Counted from the first letter of the stretch, positions 6,342 to 17,646 are shown. The stretch: 64,000 nt of DNA from Pseudomonas sp. UYIF39 (GCF_029963765.1 NZ_JALBYU010000014.1:104463-168462); one strand, 5' to 3'. Made by a program: numbers and translations. The notes: generated by a model from the letters alone, not told the origin.

Positions 6342-9300
6342 GCGACGGTTTCTCGGCTGTGCTATCCGAAAAGTCTGAAATGGCTATACGAAGAAACGTC
6401 GCGGCAAATTCTTCCGGTGGCAAGGGCAGGCTGACGATGTAGCCCTGGATCTGTTCACAGCCTTCGGCAGCGAGAAATTGCTGCTGTGCGAGGGTTTCCA
6501 CGCCCTCGGCAATGATGGTGAATTGCATGCTGCGGCCCAGAGCGATAATGGCGCGAACGATGGCTGCGTCGTGAGGATCATCCGGCAGGCCGCGGACGAA
6601 AGACTGGTCGATCTTGAGAATGTCCAGTGGCAGACGTTTGAGGTAACTCAGGGACGAGTAACCGGTGCCGAAGTCGTCGATCGCCAGTTGCACGCCCAGG
6701 TGCTTGAGTTGATGCAGCACTGCCAGCGCTTCTTCAGCCTGGCTCATGATGAAGTTTTCAGTGATTTCCAGTTGCAGGAAACCGGGTTTGAGACGGTTGT
6801 CCTTGAGCAATTGTTCGATCCGGCCGAGCAGGTTCGGCTGGCGCAATTGAGCGCCCGCGAGGTTGACCGACAGCGGGCCGACGGGTTCGTAAATCTGATT
6901 CCACTCGAACATCTGCCGACAGGCGGTTTCGAGAACCCAATCGCCGATTTGCAGGATCATGCCGTTTTCTTCGGCCAGCGGAATGAAGTGCTCCGGTGGC
7001 ACATCGCCAAAGGTCGGGTGGCGCCAGCGGATGAGCGCTTCTGCGCCGACCAGGCGATGGTCGATCAGGCTGATCTTCGGTTGATAATGGAGGTGCAGTT
7101 CGTTGCGCTCGATAGCGCGTCGCAGTTCATGTTCCAGTGCCACTCGCTCGCTGGCTTGAGCGGTGAGGTCGCGGGTGTAGCTTTCGACCCGGTTGCGACC
7201 CTTGGCCTTTGAGCGGTACATCGCCGCATCGGCGTTCTTGACCAGCGTGGCGACATCGCAGCCATCCTTGGGATACAGGCTGGTGCCGATACTGGCGCTG
7301 ATAAAAAACTCATGTTCGCCAGCCTGGAATGGTGCGCCGAAGCAATTGAGCAATTTGGCCGCGATGTTGTCGGCGTCACTGGATTGCTGCAGCCCGGGCA
7401 GCAAGATGATGAATTCGTCGCCGCCCAGGCGCGCGACGGTGTCGATGTCGCGCAACTGCTCCTTGAGGCGCACGGCAATGCCCTTGAGCAGCAGGTCACC
7501 GACCGGGTGACCCAGGCTGTCGTTGATGTGTTTGAAACGGTCCAGGTCCAGGAACAGCACCGCGCCCTGGCCGCCGTTTTCCTGTTGGTTGTTGAGCGCA
7601 GTCAGCAATCGGCTCTCGAACAGCGTGCGATTTGGCAGCCCGGTCAGCGGGTCGTGGTGTGCCTGGTAATCGAGCTTGGCCTGGGCGTGTTTGAGGCTGG
7701 AAATGTCCGCGAACACCGCGACAAAGTGGGTGACGAATTTATCCCGGTTGCGTACCGCGCTGATGGTCAGCCAGCTCGGATAGAGCTCGCCATTCTTGCG
7801 CCGGTTGGAAATTTCGCCCTGCCAATGACCTTCGGCGGTCAGTTGATGCCACATGGCGGCATAAAACGCGCTGTCATGCAGGCCCGAGGCGAGCAGGCGA
7901 GGGGTGTGGCCCAATGCTTCGCTCTCGCTGTAGCCGGTGATTTCGGTAAACGCACGGTTGACCGCGCTGATGTGCTGTTGGGTGTCGGTGATCAATACAC
8001 CTTCGGCGGTGCTCTCGAATACCGTGGCGGCCTGCTGCAGCTTCTCCTGCATCAGGTGTCGCTCGGTAATGTCCCGAGCGATGGTCAGCATGCAATCTTC
8101 ATCGCCGATCGGTAGCGGACGGCTGGACACCTCGCAGAGGCGAATCTGTCCGTCGCTGCGGCGTATATGGCAACTGAAGTCGCGGACGAATCCGTCCCGG
8201 TGCAGCAGATCGAGCATCTGTTTGCGTTCGTTGAGATTGACCCAGATTCCCAGCTCGAGGACAGAGCGATCCACGGACATCGCGCTGTTGAAACCGGTAA
8301 TGCGACTGAAACCCTCGTTGACCTCAATCAGTAAACCGTCGCTCTGCCGTGACAATAGCAAGCCGTCGGGTGAGGCATGGAAGGCCTTGGCGAATTTCTC
8401 TTCGGAGGTTTGCAGTTGTTGCTGGGTTTCCTTGAGCTGGCTGATGTCCCGCACGACCACTACCAGCGCAGGGGTTGTATCGAGGTCGAACGGCTCAGCG
8501 GAGATCAGGCCGGTAAACACTTGGCCATTGTTGCGGCGAAAGGGCATCTCCAGATTACGGATGCTGCCGGCCTGCAACCGTTGCAACAAGCCGGGTCCGA
8601 CGCCGGGTATGCCCCAGATGTTCAGGTCGGTGGCCGTCTGGCCGATGACGTCTTCGGCCTTGAGACCGATCTGTTCTTCGAACGCTTCGTTGACCTCCAG
8701 CAGGCAGCCGTCGGAGAGTCGCGCGATGACTAGTATGTCCGGGCATTGTTGGAATACCGAGGCGAACTTCTGTTCCGACAGGCGCAACGCCTCTTCGGTG
8801 CGCTTGGCTTCGCTGATGTCGATCATCAGCCCGCGCATCACCGGTTCATGGCCGTGCTCGATCAGGCTGACGATATCGCGCACCCAAATGCAGCGGCCAT
8901 CGGCGGTGATGACCCGGTAATCGAGGCTGTGATCGCGCCCGGCCGATACTTCGTGATCGCAGAAGGTCTGGGCGCGGGTCAGGTCGGCCGGGTGGATAAT
9001 GTTGCGCCAGAAGCCCGGAATCAGCCAAAGAGACAAGGGGTAACCGAGCAGATCCTCGGCATGGGGGGACACGTAGCTGTAGGTGAAATCGCTGATCCGC
9101 GCTTCCCAGGCGATGGCCGAAAGGCTCTCTACCAGCCCGCGGTAATGGTATTCGCTGCTGCGCAGTTCTTGCTCCAGGTCGACCCGCCGGGCAATTTCTG
9201 AACTCAGCCGGCGGTTGATCCGGATAACTATCGCCAGGACGATGATCAGCAGCAGCAATCCTGGTAGACCGTAAACCAGCAGATCGTTCCAGAATGTTCG

Positions 9301-10083
9301 ATGATCGAGGACGTTGCCGACCCAGTGCTCTTGAATCTCATTGATTTCGTCCGGGGTCATGTCCGCCAGGACTTTATCCAGAATGCCGACCAGTATCTTG
9401 TTGTCCCGGGGCACGCCCATCGCCAATTGATAGCGATAGGGGGTTTCGCCGCTGACGTAGAGCCCGTCGAGCTTGAGCTGACGCAGGCTCCAGACGCTGG
9501 AGGCGAGATCGCCGACCACCGCATCCACTTCATCGGTAGCCAGCGCCTGCAGCGCTGAGCTGACGTTGGGCATCGCGACCAGATTGAGGTCGGGATTGTG
9601 GGTGCGCAGCAGCTCATGGGGTGCGTAGTTTTCCACCACGGCGACTTTCAGACCGTACAAGTCTTCGAGTTTGCGTGGCTGGGGGCCTCCGACATGGGCG
9701 AGGATGACAATCGGAAAGTCCAGGTAGGGGCGGGTGAATGAGAGGTAAGTCTGGCGCTCCGGGGTCGACATGATGCCGGGCAACAGGTCCAGCTTGGCTT
9801 GTTTGGCCTGCTCCAGGACGACGGTCCAGCTAACCGGCTCGATGGGTGTGAGCTTGATGGCCAGGCGTTGACGGATCCGGTCGATATAGTCTGCTGCAAG
9901 ACCCTGATAGCGGCCCTGATCGTCGCGAAACTCGAAGGGTGGCCATGACGCATCGACACCCAGGCGCAAGTCCGGGTGAGCCGACAGCCAGCTACGTTCT
10001 TCGTCGGTCAGAGTCAGCGCGCCAGCCGTTGCGGTCCAGGTCAATAGCGACAGCAAAAAAAGTACGGTCGGCAGTCTGGGCAT
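6337..10083 (-). CDS. rmcA: RmcA-type c-di-GMP phosphodiesterase with SBP, PAS, GGDEF and EAL domains
   Basis: A 1248-residue sensor: signal peptide (1-22), periplasmic Venus-flytrap SBP_bac_3 domain (~30-255, LRLGVDASWPPFEFRDDQG), a membrane segment (~268-290, LLVYGLPGLLLLIIVLAIVI), then at least four PAS/PAC repeats (~310-800). A GGDEF domain with intact motif RLGGDEFIILLPG (~888) and an EAL domain with GAEALIRW, ENF, DDFGTGYSSL and EGVET motifs (~1015-1240) follow. Length, order and position next to rpoD match P. aeruginosa RmcA (PA0575), a phosphodiesterase that lowers c-di-GMP in response to redox state/phenazines and to a periplasmic ligand. The EAL catalytic residues look intact. It is a single gene downstream of the rpoD terminator, with the tRNA behind it. 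Confidence 0.9.
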   Translation of the reverse strand: MPRLPTVLFLLSLLTWTATAGALTLTDEERSWLSAHPDLRLGVDASWPPFEFRDDQGRYQGLAADYIDRIRQRLAIKLTPIEPVSWTVVLEQAKQAKLDLLPGIMSTPERQTYLSFTRPYLDFPIVILAHVGGPQPRKLEDLYGLKVAVVENYAPHELLRTHNPDLNLVAMPNVSSALQALATDEVDAVVGDLASSVWSLRQLKLDGLYVSGETPYRYQLAMGVPRDNKILVGILDKVLADMTPDEINEIQEHWVGNVLDHRTFWNDLLVYGLPGLLLLIIVLAIVIRINRRLSSEIARRVDLEQELRSSEYHYRGLVESLSAIAWEARISDFTYSYVSPHAEDLLGYPLSLWLIPGFWRNIIHPADLTRAQTFCDHEVSAGRDHSLDYRVITADGRCIWVRDIVSLIEHGHEPVMRGLMIDISEAKRTEEALRLSEQKFASVFQQCPDILVIARLSDGCLLEVNEAFEEQIGLKAEDVIGQTATDLNIWGIPGVGPGLLQRLQAGSIRNLEMPFRRNNGQVFTGLISAEPFDLDTTPALVVVVRDISQLKETQQQLQTSEEKFAKAFHASPDGLLLSRQSDGLLIEVNEGFSRITGFNSAMSVDRSVLELGIWVNLNERKQMLDLLHRDGFVRDFSCHIRRSDGQIRLCEVSSRPLPIGDEDCMLTIARDITERHLMQEKLQQAATVFESTAEGVLITDTQQHISAVNRAFTEITGYSESEALGHTPRLLASGLHDSAFYAAMWHQLTAEGHWQGEISNRRKNGELYPSWLTISAVRNRDKFVTHFVAVFADISSLKHAQAKLDYQAHHDPLTGLPNRTLFESRLLTALNNQQENGGQGAVLFLDLDRFKHINDSLGHPVGDLLLKGIAVRLKEQLRDIDTVARLGGDEFIILLPGLQQSSDADNIAAKLLNCFGAPFQAGEHEFFISASIGTSLYPKDGCDVATLVKNADAAMYRSKAKGRNRVESYTRDLTAQASERVALEHELRRAIERNELHLHYQPKISLIDHRLVGAEALIRWRHPTFGDVPPEHFIPLAEENGMILQIGDWVLETACRQMFEWNQIYEPVGPLSVNLAGAQLRQPNLLGRIEQLLKDNRLKPGFLQLEITENFIMSQAEEALAVLHQLKHLGVQLAIDDFGTGYSSLSYLKRLPLDILKIDQSFVRGLPDDPHDAAIVRAIIALGRSMQFTIIAEGVETLAQQQFLAAEGCEQIQGYIVSLPLPPEEFAATFLRIAISDFSDSTAEKPSL

Positions 10084-10173
10084 AACGGTCTCGTTATGGC
10101 TCGGGGAATGTTTCGAGTGTAGACGGGCAATTCGGAGGGGGAGAGGTGCAGGGGATTTAATCTGTATAAAAGC

Positions 10174-10201
10174 AAAACCCCCGGCCTGGGCCGGGGGTTT
10201 T
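10174..10201 (-). terminator. rpoD terminator
   Basis: ACCCCCGGCC (10177-10186) and GGCCGGGGGT (10189-10198) make a 10-bp GC stem with a TG tip. A4 and T4 runs flank it, so it can work on both strands. It directly follows the rpoD stop and insulates rmcA from the rpsU-dnaG-rpoD operon. Confidence 0.9.
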
Positions 10202-10205
10202 GTTG

Positions 10206-12056
<1,851 letters not shown>

Positions 12057-12123
12057 AACACCCTATCCACTGAAGGTCTTGGCGGGCAAAAAACAAGCCG
12101 AGGATTATACCTGAGCTATGACC

Positions 12124-14091
12124 TCACGCGCCAGTTGAGGTCGGGCTTGTTGCGGAAACATTGCGACTTAATAGGTCGCGCAGTTGATTTTTCTCTTCGG
12201 CACTCAGTTCACTTTGACGTGCTTTCCTGAGAAGTTGTTCCAGGTTTCGCTCGCGTTGGCGGGCTGACAAGCTAGTAATGGTGTCGAAAAACTGTTGTTC
12301 AAGGTTATCTCCGTCAATCAGCCATTCCTTTTCCGCCAGCGCCTTGAGCAAACGTCCTTGCTCCGTACCGTGCCAGCGTGCAATCAGCTGAAATGAGTTT
12401 AGCTTGGGATTCTTCTGTACGGCTTCGAGAAGGGCCACCAGTAATTGCGTATTGGTGTGATCCTCGGCAGCAAAGTGCCCGGCATCCTCGACTTTCTCGG
12501 CCAATTGTGGGTGATGCAATAGCGTGCGCAAGGCGGCCAGGGTCGGCGGCTCTACAGCGGCCGGCACCCGTGGCGCGCGGGGTTGATCGTGATCACCACC
12601 GCGTTTGCCGTTTTTGTCCCACGGTTTTTTGTCCCATTTTTTGCCGCCGGCGCCGGGTTTCTTCGGCGTCCATTCCTGCTGCGGCACATACATCTCTTGT
12701 GCCTGCGGCTGATGGTAGTCGCTGTAATCCGGCATGGCGTCATAATCGATCCCCGGGTCGTACGCCGGCGGAGCTTCCTGAGGTGCGCTTTGTACCAGTT
12801 GGCTCACGGCTTCACCGCTAAGCCCAGTAATTTCGGTCAGGCGCTGGCGCATCAGGATGCGCAGGTTTGCACCCGGGACTTTGTCGATCAGCGGCGCGGC
12901 GAGGGTGGCCATGTGGGCCTTGCCTTCGAGCGAGCGTGGGTCCGATTCCTCGGTCAGCTGTTGAAAAAAATAATCTGCTAATGGTTGGGCATGCTGATTG
13001 ATCCGTGCGCGGAAGGCATCGGTGCCTTCGGAGCGGACCAGCGTGTCCGGGTCTTCGCCTTCGGGGAGGAACAGAAAGCGTGCGCGCCGCCCGTCCTGCA
13101 GGCTTGGCAGCGCAGCCTCCAATGCCCGCCATGCGGCATTTCGACCTGCCTGATCGCCGTCGAAACAGAACAGCACGTTGGGCACGACGCGAAACAGTCG
13201 CTTCAAGTGCTCTTCGCTGGTGGCGGTGCCCAGAGTCGCGACAGCATTGCGCAGGCCTTGCTGGGCGAGGGCGATAACATCCATATAGCCTTCGACGACG
13301 ATGATTTCGTCGAGGTTGCGGTTGTTCTTGCGCGCTTCATAAAGACCGTAGAGTTCCTGGCCCTTATGGAATACCGGGGTTTCCGGTGAGTTCAGGTATT
13401 TCGGCTTGTCGTCGCCCAATACCCGGCCACCGAAGGCGATGATTCGCCCGCGGCTGTCGCGGATCGGGAACATCACGCGATCGCGGAAGCGGTCATAGCG
13501 TTTGCCGGTTTCGGCGTTCTCGATCAGCAGGCCGGCATCGATCATGGCTTTCTGTTGCAGGGTGTCGCTGCTCAAGTGCTTGAACAGATTGTCCCAGCCG
13601 GGCGGGGCAAAGCCGAGGCCGAAGTCTCGGGCGATTTCGCCGGTCAGTCCGCGACCTTTCAAGTAATCCACAGCTGCTTTTCGCGATGGATGGCTTTTCA
13701 GTGCCTGGCGGTAAAAGTCTGCGGCGGCGGTGAGCAGCGGGTAGAGCGGCGAATCGGTCGGCTGCCGCGGTTTGTGCGGCCGCCCGCTTTCTTCGCGGGG
13801 GATTTCCATGCCGGCGGCTTTGGCCAGTTCTTCGACGGCCTGGACGAAATCCAGATTGTCGTGGTCCATCATGAAGCCGAGGGCGTTGCCGCCAGCGCCG
13901 CAGCCGAAGCAGTAGTAGAACTGCTTGTCGGGGCTGACGCTGAAGGAGGGGGTTTTCTCTTTGTGAAACGGGCAGCAGGCGGTGTAATTCTTGCCGGCCT
14001 TTTTCATTTGCAGGCGCGAGCTGACCACATCGACGATGTCGGTGCGGTTCAGAAGGTCGTCAATGAAGCTCTGGGGAATTAGCCCGGCCAT
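12124..14091 (-). CDS. dnaG: DNA primase
   Basis: A 655-residue primase that makes RNA primers for replication. The N-terminal CHC2 zinc-ribbon ligands are Cys40, His43, Cys61 and Cys64 (CCPFHKEKTPSFS, then YYCFGCGAGG). The catalytic core and Toprim domain (VVEGYMDVIALAQQG, FCFDGDQAGRNAA) follow. A linker rich in Pro, Lys and Gly (~430-500) leads to the C-terminal helicase-binding domain. The start ATG gives MAGLIPQSFIDDLL, the canonical N-terminus. It is preceded by an unusually long gap to rpsU (see 14092-14573). Confidence 0.97.
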   Translation of the reverse strand: MAGLIPQSFIDDLLNRTDIVDVVSSRLQMKKAGKNYTACCPFHKEKTPSFSVSPDKQFYYCFGCGAGGNALGFMMDHDNLDFVQAVEELAKAAGMEIPREESGRPHKPRQPTDSPLYPLLTAAADFYRQALKSHPSRKAAVDYLKGRGLTGEIARDFGLGFAPPGWDNLFKHLSSDTLQQKAMIDAGLLIENAETGKRYDRFRDRVMFPIRDSRGRIIAFGGRVLGDDKPKYLNSPETPVFHKGQELYGLYEARKNNRNLDEIIVVEGYMDVIALAQQGLRNAVATLGTATSEEHLKRLFRVVPNVLFCFDGDQAGRNAAWRALEAALPSLQDGRRARFLFLPEGEDPDTLVRSEGTDAFRARINQHAQPLADYFFQQLTEESDPRSLEGKAHMATLAAPLIDKVPGANLRILMRQRLTEITGLSGEAVSQLVQSAPQEAPPAYDPGIDYDAMPDYSDYHQPQAQEMYVPQQEWTPKKPGAGGKKWDKKPWDKNGKRGGDHDQPRAPRVPAAVEPPTLAALRTLLHHPQLAEKVEDAGHFAAEDHTNTQLLVALLEAVQKNPKLNSFQLIARWHGTEQGRLLKALAEKEWLIDGDNLEQQFFDTITSLSARQRERNLEQLLRKARQSELSAEEKNQLRDLLSRNVSATSPTSTGA

Positions 14092-14573
14092 GGCGTTCTC
14101 GTCATCTGCGCTGCAATGGATCCGAAACGAAGAGCGGCTGAGCGAGGGTCGTTGTTTGAGGCGCGCAAAATGTGCGGCTCGACCAATGTCGTCTGCGTAA
14201 TCGCTGTCGGGAAGTGTATCTGCCGAAAATCCACTGACGTTAGTACCAATCAGTATTCGACTATTTGAAAGTGTTGCGCTGAATCCGGCTGCGGCCTGTC
14301 GATGGCCTCGGATAGCTCATAAGCTGGCACGCAAGAAGGTGCCTTGGGCTGATCGTCGTGAGAGGAATCAGTGGGTGTGCTCGTCAGTAGCCTTGGAAGG
14401 CTCGTCAGAAAAGACGTGCACCGCTGGCAGAAGAGCCAGGTCTGACGCTGTGAAGCAGATTTGTCTCGGTCGCGTGTGCGGCTTTGACGGTGAAGCATCA
14501 AGCGTTTTCCGCAAATGCCATTAGCCCGGCTGAGGGCCGGGCTTGGCAGAAGCTTGCTACGAACGTCTGTGTA
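14092..14573. other. 482-base gap between rpsU and dnaG without a recognisable gene
   Basis: In P. aeruginosa, as I remember it, a YqeY/GatB-like gene sits between rpsU and dnaG. Nothing resembling that protein is readable here on either strand. The longest frame (14250-14501, minus) is Ser/Thr/Arg-rich with no family resemblance and is probably spurious. The only structure I see is the hairpin at 14524-14542 just after rpsU. The gap probably holds a dnaG promoter that I could not define. Confidence 0.55.
14524..14542 (-). terminator. Hairpin after rpsU, possible attenuator before dnaG
   Basis: GCCCGGC (14524-14530) pairs with GCCGGGC (14536-14542) around a 5-base loop. There is no U-run on the minus strand, so it is at best a weak terminator or mRNA 3'-end stabiliser. 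It fits the known need for far more S21 than primase from this operon. Confidence 0.45.
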
Positions 14574-14789
14574 TTAGTACAGACGAACGGCGCGGCGCTG
14601 TTCGCGCTGAACTTTCTTGGCGTGACGCTTAACAGCGGCTGCTGCTTTGCGCTTACGCTCAGAAGTAGGCTTCTCGTAGAATTCGCGGCTACGAACTTCA
14701 GCCAGTACACCGGCTTTTTCGCAGGAGCGCTTGAAACGACGCAGAGCTACGTCGAAGGGTTCGTTCTCTTTTACTTTGACGGCTGGCAT
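14574..14789 (-). CDS. rpsU: 30S ribosomal protein S21
   Basis: A 71-residue, highly basic protein beginning [20 protein letters not shown] and ending [14 protein letters not shown]: complete S21. It is the first gene of the rpsU-dnaG-rpoD macromolecular synthesis operon, which couples translation, replication priming and transcription capacity. A plausible promoter lies at 14873-14901. tsaD is transcribed divergently, as in other gammaproteobacteria. Confidence 0.98.
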
Positions 14790-14872
14790 CCAGAGCTACC
14801 TTCATTCATTACCGGGGTCAACATCCTCGTGGCAAAAGAGCACTTGAAGACGTCGGTTTTTAAGGGTTGCGG

Positions 14873-14901
14873 ATGTTAACCCCTCATCGCTCGGAATGCA
14901 A
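14873..14901 (-). promoter_or_regulatory. Candidate sigma-70 promoter of rpsU operon
   Basis: On the minus strand, TTGCAT (14896-14901) and TAACAT (14873-14878) are separated by 17 bases, giving a leader of about 75 bases before rpsU. The boxes are moderate matches and no other good pair was seen in the divergent region. Confidence 0.4.
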
Positions 14902-14988
14902 AGCCTCTGATCGAAAACCGCTGGTCGGGGCATCACGTGGCGACTATTATGCGCGCCTTCGAATTCAGCCTAAACAAGGCGCAAACCC

Positions 14989-16014
14989 ATGCTAGTACTG
15001 GGATTAGAAACCTCCTGCGACGAAACTGGTGTCGCATTATATGACAGTGAGCGCGGCCTGCTGGCCGACGCGCTGTTCAGCCAGATCGACCTGCACCGCG
15101 CCTATGGCGGGGTCGTGCCGGAGCTGGCCTCGCGGGACCACGTCAAACGCATGCTGCCCTTGATTCGTCAGGTGTTGGCCGAAGCTGACTGTGTGCCGAC
15201 CGAGATCGACGCGATCGCTTATACCGCGGGTCCTGGCCTGGTCGGTGCCTTGCTCGTGGGCGCCTCTTGCGCTCAGGCGCTGGCCTTCGCCTGGGGTATT
15301 CCGGCGCTGGGTGTGCACCACATGGAAGGTCACCTGCTGGCGCCGATGCTGGAGTCGCAACCACCGCAATTCCCGTTCGTCGCTTTGTTGGTGTCTGGCG
15401 GTCATACGCAGCTGGTTCAGGTCGACGGGATCGGTCAATACACGCTGTTGGGCGAGACCCTCGACGATGCCGCCGGTGAAGCTTTTGACAAGACCGCGAA
15501 GATGATGGGGCTCAATTATCCGGGTGGTCCGGAAATCGCTCGACTGGCGGAACAAGGGGTTGCAGGACGTTTCACTTTCCCGCGCCCGATGTGCGACCGT
15601 CCAGGACTGGCTTTCAGTTTCAGTGGCTTGAAAACCTTCGCCCTGAACACCTGGCAGCAGAGCGTCAGCGCCGGGGACGACAGCGAGCAAGCCCGTTGCG
15701 ACATCTCGCTGGCGTTCCAGCAGGCCGTGGTGGAGACTTTGACCATCAAGTGCAAGCGTGCCCTGAAACAGGCCAGCATGAAGCGTCTGGTGATCGCTGG
15801 CGGCGTCAGCGCCAACAAGGCACTGCGTACCTCACTGGAGAAGATGCTCGGCGACATGAAGGGTGATGTTTTTTATGCTCGTCCGGAGTTCTGCACCGAC
15901 AACGGCGCGATGATTGCCTTTGCCGGCTGCCAGCGTTTGCAGGCCGGTCAGCATGAAAGCCTGGCGATCAGCGTGCAGGCGCGTTGGCCGATGGAGCAAT
16001 TGTCGGCGCTGTGA
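14989..16014 (+). CDS. tsaD: tRNA N6-adenosine threonylcarbamoyltransferase
   Basis: A 341-residue Kae1/Qri7/TsaD protein that transfers the threonylcarbamoyl group to A37 of ANN-decoding tRNAs, working with TsaB, TsaC and TsaE. It shows the ASKHA-fold signature LGLETSCDETGVALYD at the N-terminus. The metal-binding His111/His115 lie in HHMEGHLLAP, and a C-terminal GGVSANKALR phosphate loop follows. Length is normal. It is divergent from rpsU, and plsY converges on it 34 bases downstream. Confidence 0.97.
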   Translation: MLVLGLETSCDETGVALYDSERGLLADALFSQIDLHRAYGGVVPELASRDHVKRMLPLIRQVLAEADCVPTEIDAIAYTAGPGLVGALLVGASCAQALAFAWGIPALGVHHMEGHLLAPMLESQPPQFPFVALLVSGGHTQLVQVDGIGQYTLLGETLDDAAGEAFDKTAKMMGLNYPGGPEIARLAEQGVAGRFTFPRPMCDRPGLAFSFSGLKTFALNTWQQSVSAGDDSEQARCDISLAFQQAVVETLTIKCKRALKQASMKRLVIAGGVSANKALRTSLEKMLGDMKGDVFYARPEFCTDNGAMIAFAGCQRLQAGQHESLAISVQARWPMEQLSAL

Positions 16015-16048
16015 TGATGTGCGGGATGGCCGCGCTCATGTCCGGTAT

Positions 16049-16618
16049 TTAAAAATGCCGTTCGCGCCCGGCAAACAGGTCGCGTAGATTGCCCCGGTGG
16101 CGCCAGACGATCAGTCCCGTGATTGCGCTCATGGGCAGCAGTGCCGCCGGCTCCTGCCAGGCCAGCAACGGCAGGGTCAGCGGTGTGGCGATCAAGGCCG
16201 CCAGTGAGCTGGTGCGAGTCAGGTAGAACGTCAGCAGCCAGGCGCAAACCGCCAGCAGCGCGGCGGGCGGGTAGAGACCCAGCAACATGCCGGCAGCGGT
16301 GGCGACACCCTTGCCACCGCGAAAGCGAAAGTACAGCGGGAACAGGTGACCGATAACGGCACACACGCCGATCCAGGCCTGTTCTTGAAGCGAAAGGTCC
16401 GCAACGCCGGCGATCAGTACGGGTAGCAGGCCTTTGAAGAGGTCCCCGATCAAGGTCAGGACGGCGAGTTTCTTGCCGGCCAGGCGCAACATGTTGGTGG
16501 CGCCGGCATTGCCCGAGCCACTCATTCGCGGATCGGGGTTACCGGTCAGGCGGCTGAGCAAGATGGCGAAGGACAGAGAGCCGAGCAGGTAGGCGAGGGT
16601 CGCCAGTAACCAAAACAT
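16049..16618 (-). CDS. plsY: Acyl-phosphate glycerol-3-phosphate acyltransferase
   Basis: A 189-residue inner-membrane enzyme that uses acyl-phosphate (from PlsX) to acylate glycerol-3-phosphate, the first step of phospholipid synthesis. The signature loop SGSGNAGATN is at residues 33-42, and FRGGKGVATAAG is the second conserved loop; five hydrophobic segments surround them. I start at the ATG at 16618 (MFWLLATLAYLLGS) rather than six codons upstream, since this places the first membrane helix at the N-terminus as in the family. It is divergent from folB. Confidence 0.95.
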   Translation of the reverse strand: MFWLLATLAYLLGSLSFAILLSRLTGNPDPRMSGSGNAGATNMLRLAGKKLAVLTLIGDLFKGLLPVLIAGVADLSLQEQAWIGVCAVIGHLFPLYFRFRGGKGVATAAGMLLGLYPPAALLAVCAWLLTFYLTRTSSLAALIATPLTLPLLAWQEPAALLPMSAITGLIVWRHRGNLRDLFAGRERHF

Positions 16619-16692
16619 GCTAACTATTCCGGGCAAGGACGCCCTGATTCTAACGGCGCATTGCGCCCTTGTCGTGCAGCGGAGAAAAGTGC

Positions 16693-17049
16693 TTGGACAG
16701 AGTGTTTATCGAGGGCCTGGAAGTCGACACCGTGATTGGTGCCTATGACTGGGAACGAGGCATCCGACAGTGCTTGCGTCTTGACCTGAGTTTCGCCTGG
16801 GATAATCGCCCGGCCGCCGCCGGTGATGACCTGACTCTGGCGCTCGATTACGCCAGTGTGTCGTCGCGTATCCAGGCTTTTGCCGAGCAGGCGCAGTTCC
16901 AGCTGGTCGAGACCTTCGCCGAGCGTCTGGCTGAAGTCCTGATGAGCGAATTCAACATCACCTGGATGCGCCTCAAGCTGACCAAGCCAGGCGCCATCCC
17001 GGCTGCCACGGGTGGTGTGGGCGTGGAGATCGAGCGCGGATGTCGCTGA
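16693..17049 (+). CDS. folB: Dihydroneopterin aldolase
   Basis: A 118-residue enzyme of folate synthesis that cleaves dihydroneopterin to 6-hydroxymethyl-dihydropterin and glycolaldehyde. It begins MDRVFIEGLEVDTVIGAYDW and keeps the conserved WERGIRQ and DYASV segments and the C-terminal KLTKPGAIP. The start is a TTG at 16693 with GGAG eight bases upstream; a more upstream start would add unrelated residues. It overlaps folK by 10 bases, so the two consecutive pathway steps are translationally coupled. Confidence 0.93.
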   Translation: MDRVFIEGLEVDTVIGAYDWERGIRQCLRLDLSFAWDNRPAAAGDDLTLALDYASVSSRIQAFAEQAQFQLVETFAERLAEVLMSEFNITWMRLKLTKPGAIPAATGGVGVEIERGCR

Positions 17050-17558
17050 CTCAGGTGTTTCTCGGGCTCGGTAGCAATATCGAGCGCGAATCCCATTTGC
17101 AGGCTGGCCTGGAAGCCTTGGCAGGTTTCCTGGTGGATATACGCTGCTCGGCAGTGTTCGAAAGCCAGCCGGTGGGAATCAAGAGCGGGCCATTCTTCAA
17201 TTTTGTGGTGTCGGCTTTTACCGATTTGCCGCTGATGGAGCTGGATCGCCGGCTGAAATTCATCGAGGCAGACAACGGCCGTTATGCGCCGGATCGCAAG
17301 GGGTTGCCGCTGGATATCGACGTGCTGCTGTTCGGCGATCTGGTGGGCAACTTTGATGGCTTGATACTGCCGCGGGCGGAAATTCTGAAAAATGCCTTTG
17401 TGCTGTGGCCGTTGTCGCTGATTGCGCCGGATCGCGTGCATCCAGGTGTAGGCAAGAGTTTTGCGGCTTTGTGGCGCGAGGCGCAGATTGATCAGGTGTT
17501 GGCGCCGGTGGCGTTCGAGTGGCGCGGTGAGCAGCTGACGCCCTCAAATTTGCTGTAA
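17040..17558 (+). CDS. folK: 2-Amino-4-hydroxy-6-hydroxymethyldihydropteridine pyrophosphokinase
   Basis: A 172-residue HPPK that phosphorylates the FolB product with ATP. Visible motifs are LGLGSNIERESHLQ at the N-terminus, the pterin-binding FFNFVVSAFTDL and the signature DRKGLPLDIDVLLFG. It is slightly longer than the E. coli enzyme at the C-terminus. It overlaps folB and is followed by a REP pair. A second folK copy exists elsewhere in many pseudomonads, so this may be the minor paralogue. Confidence 0.93.
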   Translation: MSLTQVFLGLGSNIERESHLQAGLEALAGFLVDIRCSAVFESQPVGIKSGPFFNFVVSAFTDLPLMELDRRLKFIEADNGRYAPDRKGLPLDIDVLLFGDLVGNFDGLILPRAEILKNAFVLWPLSLIAPDRVHPGVGKSFAALWREAQIDQVLAPVAFEWRGEQLTPSNLL

Positions 17559-17560
17559 AG

Positions 17561-17640
17561 CAAAAGATTGCAGCCTTCGGCAGCTCCTGCATGGATTGAT
17601 TTGCGCCCCGTAGGAGATGCCGAAGGCTGCGATCTTTTGC
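17561..17640. repeat. REP/REPIN-like inverted repeat, GCAGCCTTCGG family
   Basis: Two inverted arms flank a central stretch: CAAAAGATTGCAGCCTTCGG at the left, and the reverse complement with slight changes (CCGAAGGCTGCGATCTTTTG) at the right. It sits between the convergent folK and cca genes and could act as a transcript-end stabiliser for both. Confidence 0.8.
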
Positions 17641-17646
17641 CCTTGC

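Noticed and set aside
14250..14501. 83-codon minus-strand ORF in the rpsU-dnaG gap
   Set aside because: No similarity to any family I know, Ser/Thr/Arg-rich composition and no ribosome binding site; kept only as a note in the gap.
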